Below, piece by piece: positions 32,644 to 43,700 of a stretch of DNA of 64,000 nt (its first letter is position 1; each line of letters begins with the position of its first letter). Made by a program: the position numbers and the translations under genes. The notes beneath the pieces are model-generated. The model was given only the letters and a program-made list of their open reading frames with translations. It had not been told where the DNA came from and ran no database searches. The stretch spans positions 1 to 64,000 of the forward strand of contig SSNU01000096.1 of NCBI GenBank assembly GCA_012064415.1. The letters run 5' to 3'. Source of the stretch: Gyrodactylus bullatarudis. Lineage: Eukaryota > Platyhelminthes > Monogenea > Gyrodactylidea > Gyrodactylidae.

Positions 32644-33238
32644 ATGAGTTTCTTATTCAATACTGTATATAGTAGCGTTAGCTCTCTTTTCACATATCTT
32701 GGATTATGGTCTAGAAATGCCAAGTTGGTTTTTCTAGGTCTTGATAATGCTGGAAAGACTACTCTCCTCCATATGTTAAAATCAGATAAATTGGCTCAAG
32801 CTCAGCCAACGCTTCATCCAACAGCACAGGATCTAAATCTTCCTGGTATTACTTTTCAAACATTCGATCTTGGTGGTCACGCACAAGCTAGAAAAGTCTG
32901 GAAAATGTATCTTCCTTCCGTGGATGCTATTGTTTTTATAATTGATGCAAACGATTTGGAAAGGTAACTTTAAATTTAACCTTAAATTTAGAATTGATGA
33001 ATCTGTTCGTGAAATCCATGAACTCTTGGAGGATGAGACAATCTCTAATGTTCCAGTTCTTATTTTGGGTAACAAAATTGACAAGCCAAGAGCATTAAGT
33101 GAAAGTGCTCTTGCTCAATGCCTCCAACTTGAACGATATGTTAACACTCAAAGACCAATAAAGTTATTCATGTGCTCAGTATTGAAGAAACAAGGTTATG
33201 GAGACGCTTTTAATTGGCTTGATAAGCAAATTCCCTGA
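32644..33238 (+). CDS. SAR1: SAR1 GTPase (COPII coat assembly)
   Basis: Exon 1 is 32644-32963 and exon 2 is 32992-33238; the intron is only 28 nt (gtaact...ttag, phase 2). The 188-aa product has the amphipathic N-terminus [17 protein letters not shown]-loop GLDNAGKTT (32-40), PTLHPT switch [13 protein letters not shown] switch II (from 75), NKID (134-137) and [10 protein letters not shown] near the C-terminus. All are diagnostic of SAR1, which recruits Sec23/24 to ER exit sites. Across the intron the protein aligns to other SAR1s without gap, so the tiny intron is real. It is about ten residues shorter than mammalian SAR1 in the region before the last strand. Confidence 0.95.
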
Positions 33239-33878
33239 GTATCTTTCATTTAACAACTTCTTTTCTTCAATCATTTGTCTTCAAACAATTGAAAAAGCCC
33301 CTTGAAATTTGTTAACTCTAAGCTTTAGAGTCTAAAGTCAATTTTAACTACCATGTGTATGTCACTACATGCTCTATCTAATTATTCTATTCATTATTGA
33401 TTTGAACCCATAAAAAAGTCCCTTCTCGGAATACGCCAAATATTCGTATTATTACATGTTAAAATTAGAGAAAAATGTCGTTTTTCTAATATATATAAAA
33501 ATAAATATATATTGTTGATACAGTTCTTCAATTTATTGATTAAGTTAACTTTGTTGAACAATCAATTCATATGATCTTGAAATAATTATAGCCATACTAC
33601 AGCCATACTACATTACTATAGGTCATTAATTAATAAAGGCACTATCCTAGGATATCTTGAAATCGTAAAGAAATATGAAGAAAAAAAGATGGAGAAAATT
33701 TCGGATGTTTAAATAAAATTGACAAAAGGTAATAGTCTTGCTCTAATTTCAAAATGTTAACTGGGATATTATGATTCTGACTCTGTGCCGTACAATTAAC
33801 CAACAAATGTATGCATAATAAAAATTTATTTTCTCTAAATACAGACATGTTCATTAATTCCACGATGAGACTACTTTT
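33239..33878. other. convergent 3' flanks, nothing recognised
   Basis: SAR1 3' flank with an AATAAA-type signal region near 33500 and a short duplication of agccatactac near 33590. No gene. Confidence 0.45.
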
Positions 33879-34175
33879 TCAACAACATCCTCCCCTACCA
33901 CAAATTGCTCCCCCACAAGCCGTAGCGCATGGTGAATTGTTTGGAGCGCAAGGAACATTGCATGGTGTACAGGTCTCATAGCATCTTGTACATTCGTAAT
34001 ATTCTGGTCTCAAGACTGTATAACGGGTCTTGCAGCAAGTTGTTGCCCTGGAAAAGAGAGAATAGGAAAATAATGAGTGAGTATTCTACGATTTGATTGA
34101 TTCTTTTCCTTACTTTACTGGATAAACACAACAAGGGTCAGCTCCTAGTCTGGTACATTGGCCTGTGCTACACAT
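33879..34175 (-). CDS. 76-residue Cys-rich protein, copy A
   Basis: Exon 1 is 34175-34114 and exon 2 is 34047-33879, with a 66-nt intron in phase 2. The product starts MCSTGQCTRLGADPCCVYP and is about a quarter Cys, in C-C, C-x2-C and C-x3-C spacings (YECTRCYETCTPCNVPC), ending GRGGCC. No signal peptide, so cytosolic or structural. Metallothionein-like metal binding or a disulphide-linked structural (for example sperm or tegument) role are both possible; I do not assign a family. It is a tandem paralogue of the gene at 36139-36445. Confidence 0.65.
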
Positions 34176-34675
34176 GATGGTGTTATTGTCTGTAAACTTT
34201 TTTCTCTGTTTGAAACAAAAAATAGAATTTATACTAGAACATGAGCTATCGAAAGTTCTTGAATAGTTTATTTTTCTCACAGCCGGATAAAATCTCTGAG
34301 AACACACTCTTTAAAGGTTCGAATAGTTTTTTAAAATATGCTAATTATAGTGATTAACTCTGGTTGACCGATGGTCTATTCAGGTTTGTAAAAATAATCG
34401 TCAGTATGAAATCACGTGTCTCATCAGGGTGCATATTGTGAAACATTTTTACTCAAATTTACATTTCTTTTTTTTGTAAAAGTATTTTTATTATTATTCG
34501 TGTATATACTCGGAAGTAGTTGGGATATTTATTTTCAATAAAGTAGCATTTCACTTTTTTCTTAATGCATCAACAATCTCAGTGATCAATGATTAATGAC
34601 ATTTGATTGTTTCTTTCTGACTATGCTGCCACTTAAGATTATTTAAAAACACTTGTTAATTGCGATGAAATAAGA

Positions 34676-34981
34676 ATGCAGAAACAGATTTTTATAGCCT
34701 GTCTGATAGCCTTTTCCATAACATATGGATGTACAATTAAAGAAATTGGAAATTTTATCGAAAAATACAACGCCCTGGATAAAAGATCCCCCAGGCTGTT
34801 TTTGAACATGTTTGATGAAGCATTCAACCACTTTGTCGACTGTGAAGACCCCTGTCAACCATATGAGAATGGTTCTTGCCTAGAAGCTTGCTTCATAAAA
34901 TGCTTCTCAGCTAACCTTGTCAAATATGAAGATATTGTTGACGCTGAGATTTATTCAGCAAAGTGTTTTAAACAATGCTAA
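34676..34981 (+). CDS. 101-residue secreted Cys-rich protein
   Basis: A single-exon frame with a signal peptide (MQKQIFIACLIAFSITYGC) and eight Cys, six of them paired in a pattern EDPCQPYENGSCLEACFIKC and ending KCFKQC. It lies on the opposite strand between the two Cys-rich paralogues. No close family recognised. The Cys spacing suggests a small disulphide-bonded extracellular domain. Confidence 0.6.
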   Translation: MQKQIFIACLIAFSITYGCTIKEIGNFIEKYNALDKRSPRLFLNMFDEAFNHFVDCEDPCQPYENGSCLEACFIKCFSANLVKYEDIVDAEIYSAKCFKQC

Positions 34982-36138
34982 ATAATTTATTCACCTGCTC
35001 AAATCTCATAGATAAAATTTAGAAATTTACAGACAAGAATACTGTACGACCTGAGTAGGATATGACCTCTTTGCCCCTTTTTTTGAATTAAAATAATATC
35101 TGATGATAACGATCGATGTATGTAAAATTTGGCCCAAGCTGATCGATTCTTTCTATTATGTTAGACCCTGAATCTATTATTTTGTATTGAAGCATGTGTC
35201 AAAAATGTTTCGCAATAACATAATGGAGAATGACTTTCACGCTTTAAAAATATGCTAAAAATCAGTACTGAATTTTATCAGAAAAGTAAGTACTCTCGTG
35301 AGTTGTTCGGAAAAAAAAGTTCAACCTAGCCTAGTGTATATCATCACAATAATTGTTGTACTCACAAGTATTTTTCACTAGCCATAAATTATGGCCTTGA
35401 AATCTAAAATTTAAGTTCAAAGCTATATTTTTACCTTAAAGGGTATGAATTTTGAGGCCCTAATAACGAGGTGATTCGATAAAGAAGATATTTGGCACCT
35501 AATTCTCTTTTCCTTACTGCCTTGAGATAATTAGAATTTTTGCAGATGTCATTCAGTATGCTTTCACGAAAAATGTGTACAAATGTTCTCGCGTGAAATA
35601 TCTATGGTCTGAAGAAACTTCTCATCATATTTATGTATGAGAATTCTTTGTGCTACTGCTCAAACTCATGAGAATTTGTACATTTTCTTGCAATACAACG
35701 AGAGATTACATAAAATTTATTATTTTATTAATAAGAAGCAAGGAGAAAAAAATTTTCTTTTTACATTTCTTCTGTGTGTTTCTTTACTTTCTCGATCTAG
35801 ACATTTCACGAACATCAAGAGCTGACTTTGTTTAACAATGTAAAAATTAAAAGGAATTTAGAGAAAAACCTAAGCACTTTTCGAAAAAGCATAAAACTTT
35901 TTAAAGGTTGGAACAATTTTTTTCTTTTTTTTTCAAAATTAATTCCCTGACAGACAGATTGACTTTTGGCTTACACAAGAGAGTTTCTTTTAATAACAAT
36001 AGTCTGATAATACAGCAGTAATAATAATAATAGTTTAAAGTTTTAAAAGAAAAATACAAGATCAAGATAAACACAGAGTCTTTATAATGTGGAAGACATC
36101 AAGAATTATTGAGATGGTTCAATATTTTTGACTGACTG
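34982..36138. other. intergenic, nothing recognised
   Basis: AT-rich sequence between the secreted Cys-rich gene and Cys-rich copy B. No gene, RNA or repeat identified. Confidence 0.45.
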
Positions 36139-36445
36139 TTAGCAGCAACCACCGCGACCGCATATAGCTGGACCACAAGCTGTAGCGCATGGTGAATTGT
36201 TTGGAGCGCAAGGAACATTGCATGGTGTACAGGTCTCATAGCATCTTGTACATTCGTAATATTCTGGTCTCAAGACTGTATAACGGGTCTTGCAACAGGT
36301 TGTTGCCCTATTTAAATAGTAGTTTGAAAATGTTTCATTATTTCAAATATAAAATTTAACATTTTTCCACCAACTCGACTCACTTGACTGGATATACTAC
36401 ACAGGGGTCAGCGCCCAATCTGGTACATTGGCCAGTACTGCACAT
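36139..36445 (-). CDS. 76-residue Cys-rich protein, copy B
   Basis: Exon 1 is 36445-36384 and exon 2 is 36307-36139, with a 76-nt intron in phase 2. It is the paralogue of copy A, 2.3 kb away on the same strand, with the same exon sizes. Exon 2 shares a 113-bp stretch (36182-36294 versus 33922-34034) that is identical, while the introns are unalike. Differences in the protein are few: CVVYP for CCVYP, and CGPAICG for CGGAICG. Confidence 0.65.
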
Positions 36446-37231
36446 GATTTCGTTTTCTATCTATCTGTATTAAGAAAAAGAAATCATTTTACTGCTTAAA
36501 TATCTAAGAACGTTATTTTCCATCAGCCAATTAAATTAAAGGTGCTCTACTTTTTGTGTGTGTGATTACATTCTTTCAGTAACAATAACCTTTCTTCGCT
36601 GCAATCTAGACTCTCTCACTTTTTGTACTGTACAAATTTTTCTTTCTTAACCATCATGTACTCACTTACTTATGACCTTGTAATTCTTTTTCTCTTTTTC
36701 TTTAGACTCTTTAGATTTCTTTTGTTTTGTATGATTGAAATAACGTACGTATTGAAGTTGATGCGTAAAAAGTGCACTATGCACATTTAGGTTTCTGTAC
36801 AACTTTCAGTTTATCTGTATTTTATTATTTAGAGAGCCAAGGAAAAGGTTTTATGCCTTCTTGCAATGAATATATTCAACTAATTATAATTATATTGTAT
36901 TTTCAAATCTTTTTCTTTCAATTTAAACAAAAATAACCTGTAAAATAAGCTAATATGGCAAGATAGATTTCATTCTCTTTCTTCCCTGCCGATATATTAT
37001 TTGAGTACATGTTTTCCTTTTCTGCTCTAATTTTACTCTATTGACCAATAGGAATCCACTCCCAATAAGATTGAATTAATCCATGAAGGGAGTGGGTGGG
37101 GATGTTGTTTGTGTGTTTATTTGTTTCCTATGAGATGAAATTAATAATTCATATGGTTCAATTGAGATAATCCTCTATCTTATTCTATTACAGAAAACAC
37201 AAAAGTCTTATGTGGCTTGGACCCAAGAAGG
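36446..37231. other. upstream region of DEG/ENaC gene and Cys-rich copy B
   Basis: Divergent intergenic region. A splice acceptor (ctattacag) ends at 37193, so the first DEG/ENaC coding exon may be preceded by an untranslated exon. Confidence 0.4.
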
Positions 37232-37795
37232 ATGGTCGTAGGTCACGAGGATAACGAGAATTCGCTCAGCTCAACATCTCTAAATTCTTCTAAACTCCAG
37301 CAGAAATCGTTTAGAGAACGAGTTAAACAAGAACTATTTAGATTTTGTCAGTATACAACGATCAGAGGTGTCTCTCGTATTGTCAATGCCAAGAGAAAAT
37401 CCATTAAAATCCTCTGGTCTATTTTTGTATTCCTCCTTATAGTTGGACTGACTGCATGTCTAATTTTGTTGACACGAACCTATTTGGATTACAATGTCAT
37501 CCACCCCCCTAGGGTTCTTAGGGATGAAAAGGCACCGTTCCCCTCGTTAACCCTATGCAATCTACGTCCGATATCTATTCATGGAAAGACGCAACTTCAA
37601 CAAAACGCCAAGAAATATCCTAGATCATTCATGACAAACATTCAGAAATACTTTTCCCTCATGTATCCGAATAGAACCTCGGCTCCACCCGAAACCTCAC
37701 AAGCTTTCTCTTTCGGATCGTACATTGCCAGCACTCCAAGAGATTTACTCCCCAGCTTGGGCCAAGATATCATCCAGCAAGTTTTCCAATGCAAA
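37232..37795 (+). CDS. DEG/ENaC exon 1 (TM1)
   Basis: N-terminal cytosolic segment, gating-motif region with Arg in place of His, TM1 and the FPSLTLCN block. Ends at donor gtgagc. The start has a good context (AGGATGG). Confidence 0.82.
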
Positions 37796-40700
37796 GTGAG
37801 CCAACTTTCTATCAACTTTCTTTGCTTCTTCATCTAATAATATTTTTGTAAACATTTTGTAAATTAAATCAAGGACATACTTGATGAATCTCCATCATAG
37901 ATTTATAATCAGATTTATTGAAAAATTCCTCTATAGAAAACAAAATTTTAATTTATTGATTTGCTGGATGAATTTCTTTTTTTTCCAATTTTTACATGTG
38001 ATCAAACTATTTAGCTCATGCGGATAAAACTTTTAAGAGAACTGTCATTTCATTAAATTTAGCATTGTTCCATACGAAACATCGCAAATCTTTCCATTTT
38101 TTTGAGTTTTATGCTGACTTTATATTATACTGTTCTTTCTACCTCTTCAAATAATTTAACAGTCGTGCCAACTTCTTGTTTTTATTTATCTAGAATTTTT
38201 TTTTCATTATTCCTTGAATGTTGTTTTCTTTTTTCCGGATGATAAAGGTCATCAAATTGCTAAGTTGTTTGCGCCAATTCAACTTGAACATTAGGCTCAT
38301 TTTGGCCAACTTTTGCTTAGTTAGTTCTAGACGTTATAAAAATTCAAATTTTGAATTTAATTTTAGAAATTTTCAAAAGCTACCAAAAAGCTATCGATTT
38401 CAAAGATTTGAAGCAGTAAAATGCAAATATTATATAGCATTCGACATGGGCCGTGGAGTAAGAAATGAATCTACTGTTTTCAGGAAAAAGTTAAAAATTT
38501 AATTTTTGGATAATCAGTAAATTCAAATTTTTTGATTTTCCACAATAATGACGAATTTCTGTGAATTTCTGCAGCCGAATTTAAATTCTTTGTCTAATGT
38601 TGATCTCGAATATTTGCATTTAACTTCTTCAAATCTTTGAAATCGATACAAATTTTGAGCTCAAAAGTTAAAAAAGTGGAAATCTGGTGCGTTTTCGAAA
38701 TTCAAAAAACTTCGGTCAAAATTTCTTTAAATTTCCAGAACTTATCGGCTTATTTCCTGACTTTCTGAAGAAAAATATTGAGTCTTTTGTGAAAGAAAGG
38801 AAATTCTAACCTTCATGTCAACTACGTTTATGTACTATTTATTCTCGTACTGAGTTTCCGGGACAATGCCAAAATAAAATTTCATGTTTTAAAAACCGAC
38901 TGCAGAGGTCTTACAAGTTTCCGCTCCTATAGAAGAGTCACATTTGACGTTTTAGAATTTTCATTAACCTAGAAAAATCTCTAATCTGACAAAGGAATGT
39001 GTTACATATTATTACTACTAACAGGAAACTTTTCAAAAATAGTATTCTGTTTAGCTAAATTTATCAAGATTGTTCTTGTCCATCTCAAGATGTTAGTCTC
39101 ATCACGTATCTATCTCTCTATTTCCTCTTTATATATAATGTATCATGATATTATTGGCATCCATCTGTTTTCATCTACTTCCAATGAAACCAAATTTTAT
39201 TTTATAATGCAAATCGAATAGTCACAATTGACAAAATTCTTCTTTCACATTGTAAATATAATTCACCTATATTCTTGACTTAGATAACTTACAAATGGTT
39301 CGTTCCGGGCTAATAGTCTGGTAATGGATCACACCTTGTGGACTATAGTAAAAAAAGATAACCCTTTGGAAAATTTACAAATATATATGGTTGACATAAT
39401 CGAAGCATATTCTTTCTTGTTTGTTTAAATCTTCTGTATGCCACAACCTTTTTGATTTGCTTTCTGTTTAAATTATACCTACTTTTTATGATTCAAATAT
39501 TCACGTAAATTTTCCAATACTTCCGAAAATCCACTTAAAAATCGAAGAAGCTTCAATTTTTAACTTTTTAATTCTATACAAAAATGCAGGGGATGACAGT
39601 ACAGATGTTTGGGTGAAGGAGAAATTCTTCATAAATCTATATAAACCAAACTTATGTGTCCAAAAAAACTATTCTTATAATCTTCAACTATTTTGGCCTA
39701 TGTGAGTTTTTTCACTTTTTTCTCCACTGTTGCTAATTATTGGAGAGTTTTGGTGATTTTCCATTATATTCTTATATTCTCTGACTTTTACTATTTCTTT
39801 CATAATTTGTAAATTATTATCTTTAATGAATTCTTAACTTATATCATTTTTAAAGTGTTGCCACTGATGATGCTTTATGAAATGTACATATGGCCCTAGT
39901 ATATATCTTATTTCTGAATCTCCTCATACCTACTTTGTTATATGATAGTAATAAATATTCTCCTTGACTTTAAAACCAAAAAAACGTTTTTTTTTGAAGT
40001 GGTGTTTTGCAATCATTGTCTGTAATACAGACTCAGAGAAAAATTTAAAATTTCTTCCAACATGATAAATTGATCTCATTAGTTTTTCACTAATCACCTA
40101 TCAATCAAAAATTAATCTCTTTAGCTTATTCTCTTATGTACCAATAAATCTCCCATCCCCCAAATACTAGCAATTTTCTATTCATGTTATACATTGCCTG
40201 GTCGATTTGAGAAGATAACTCGTTTCATTCATGGTTCATCATTTCAAAGCTGAATGAAAATCTTGAAACAGTTACCATTTACGTCATTCATTGTCACTTT
40301 TTTCTGAAAAAAATTTAAAAAGAAATTAGAGCGTAAAATTTTTCGCTCGTAATTAAAATCTCGAAAGGGACTAATCTACTAACAGGACAATACAACATAA
40401 ATAGCCTTTTGTTCAGGGGTCTTAGAATTTCACTCAAAATTTCCTCGAAATTATAAGATGTAAAATAAATTATCTAAGCTTCTTATTCTGATACTCACCC
40501 AGCAATGAAACAAACTGTTTTTTAATAAAAATTTATATTTTACCCTAGTTATCAAACATTTGCGTAGAGATGAACAATAAAAAACTATTCTTGAAAAGTA
40601 GAAAAAAAATCTTTGTTCCTTCAGATACACTTTATATCTCTGTCTAACATCAGTCTTTTGAGACATTCCCTTCTATTATGTCTCAATTTTATACCAAAGA

Positions 40701-43700
40701 TTTAGTAACTGTATTTCAAGACTATCTTTTTAGGTGAATTTTGTCAACGAAAGTTCACCCTACACTGTAAACTGTGGTACTGCTGGGAAATGGTCAAATC
40801 TTCTTCATCCCATGTACCTGAACTGTGCCACTCTTAATTTTCACGAAGAATATCGCAATAAAATTCGTTCAATTGAACTCCTCATGTTCCTGAACGAGTC
40901 AATCACTGAAACCCAATGCATTGACTGTTTCGGCTTCGAGATCAAAAGCCAACTATCCGGTGCTATCGTTGTCTTGCATAACGCTGATACCTATCCCGAT
41001 ATTGATTTTGAAGGAATCTATATACAACCTGGAACCCTGACAGAGCTGAAAATTCGCACTTATCTCAACATTCAAAAGGAACCGCCATATGGTCATTGTT
41101 CTGAAGATACCCCGAAGCATCTCTTCTTTAACAATAAAAACTTTTCATACTCTGAAAATGCTTGCAAGAAACGTGTTAAACAAGTGAGTTTCATGTTAAG
41201 CAATGAAGTTTGGAATTAATGATTTTTACAAAAAACTCATCTTTTCCATGAGAACTCGAATATAATTTAAGCAAAATATGGTCGTTTTGCAAATTTCCTT
41301 ATTCTTAAACATTGACCTGATAATTTTTATTGATTTGAAAGTGAGAGCGTCACGTTTTGACTTGCCAAAGCTGATATCAGCTGAATCACCTCATCTCTAT
41401 CGTTTGGGGGTCTTTATTTCTGTAATAGTGCAGCACCTATACTCACAAAGGTTAACTAGAAATATTTCCGCATAGGTTCGTCTTATTTATTGGTAATGAA
41501 TTAACCCATGTCACTGAATGTTACAGTTTACTAGTATATCCCACCGTGACTATAGTACGAAAGAAGCTCTCTCAGAGCATTTAATAATTATAATTATGTA
41601 ATAATTTTGGATTGTCTTTATTTTTCTTAACAACTATCTTCTATTCAAATGGTAAAAGGATTTGGCCTCCATCTTTTCCGAAAAAATGAGTATTTTGTGA
41701 AAACAATCGATTCCCAACTTAGCTGATGCTATTTTTTATCTGAGAAAATTATTTGATGAATTTTTATAGAACTTGTTGTTGCGTCCAATATTCAGAGTTA
41801 CCTTATTAATAACTCCTTTTCATTATCTTAGTATCTATACGCATAACAGGATATTAGTTTTGTAATCTCCCTAGAACATATCCGTCAAATTAGAAGAAAA
41901 TTAGTTCTTTATTCCATTCGTGTCATCTTTAATCACATTTTCCAATCATTCTTATTTATCCTGCTCTACCAATTCTTACAGTCTTTCGAAAATAACATTT
42001 ATTTAAAAATTAATTAAAATAAGCTGATAGCAAAATGGACTATTTTCGATTCCGTTGAATCTCGTTAAATCGCCTGAAAAATCATTATTTTTTCATCAAG
42101 GTCTTTAATTAGAATTTTTTTTTTCGAAGATGTCGAATCATCCTACCTTATTACCGGTAAAATATTTCTACATTTTTGAGCCAACGAAATCGACATTTTT
42201 CCTAGGTAAATTAAAATTTCATAAAATGTATCAAAATTATTACTACAATACAAAACATGATTTAATAGCATTATAAAATTGTAAAAAATAAAGAAGATGA
42301 TGCCAAGCGTTTCACAAATAAGGCCTTTATTTCGGGCATACTCATCAGTGTGATACATGCCACATAAGTACAAATTTACAATAAGTGTTATCCAACTTTC
42401 ATTGGTTTCGGAAATATTCATTTTTGATTGGTTTATTCCTGTTTCCAGGACTCATAGTATTTTTAATATTTAAACAATTATTCGTACATTGATAATTACA
42501 ATTATAATTATAGTGGTTTTGATAAAAATGTTTTTTTGCATAATTAATTTTGACAAAATATGTGATAATTACGCAAGTGGTGTATATGATTTTTTGATAA
42601 TTATAATTAACATTTCATTGGGGTGCTGCAAAGTACTTTGTGATCTGGTTATTGACCTCCACCTCTGCTCTGAGTCTCTTACCGGGTGGTTGTTGGGAGG
42701 ATTGTGGAATCTGAGGTTTAGCTTTGGGGAGGTTCATTGGCTTCACATAGTTCTTTTGTACACATAGAATTGGTTTCTCACAACTGATCAAATAAGCTTC
42801 AGCGCCTTTTAGCATGTTGACATTGTTTCCTTTAGGTTTGTAGATGATTTCAAAGTTTATTATAAAATTGCATTTTTAGATTGCCAGTCTTGAATTTATT
42901 ATCATTCAGCATTGAGAAAGTCCGCTCCTAACATTCCAACCACTTGAGAATGTCAGTAAATAAAAAAATACTGAGGGATTGAATCAGTCATGAAATGACC
43001 AAGCTAAAATATCGACAATTCAAGGATTGTCGACATTCATCGACATTTTGTCTCGCTTATAAAAAAGTATTACTCAAAACTGTGAATATCATTAGAACTA
43101 AAATGAGCAAATTTCGGCCTACTTATTACTAATATTATTACTATTATTACTAATATAATATATAGAATAATTAGTTATGGAGCATTATCGAATGGGATAT
43201 TTTCTAGAATTGCTTTAAAAATAGTAAATCGGCGTCTCTAAAATTTTCTTAAAATTTTTTCACTTGATATGGCCTTTTTAAAGCAGTCTTGAATTTTTCA
43301 AACGGATAGTCTATAGAACATTGGCCCCTCTTGTTTTGCAGTAATTTTTCTGAAAGACAAAGAGACTAAGGGCTTTTTAACATCGATGAAATGAAAACGA
43401 ATCCCTTGCGTTTTGTTGTTGAGCAGTTTTTTTTGAGCGAATTGAAAATCATCTTTTACCTCTAAAACGGTTGATATGGATGAAATAACATGCTACATCT
43501 TTTGTTTGAAACCTGATGTCATATTATAAAAGTTTCTAGGTTTACAGAATTGGTTTTCCGCTGGTTAAAATAATTTTGAAATTATAATTGAAAGGATCAA
43601 TTTATTACTACTACTATTATTTGGTCTCTTTTTACTCTAGACAAAGATCTGGCTGAGTTTTGATGATCTGAAGAAAATATCTTCTCATCTAATCCCGTTT

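Larger units (their letters stand above)
37796..40733. other. DEG/ENaC intron 1 with foldback and Penelope-like fragment
   Basis: 2.9 kb. 38393-38646 is a palindromic foldback-type repeat. 39553-39960 is a Penelope-like fragment with a hammerhead. The rest is unassigned. Confidence 0.55.
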
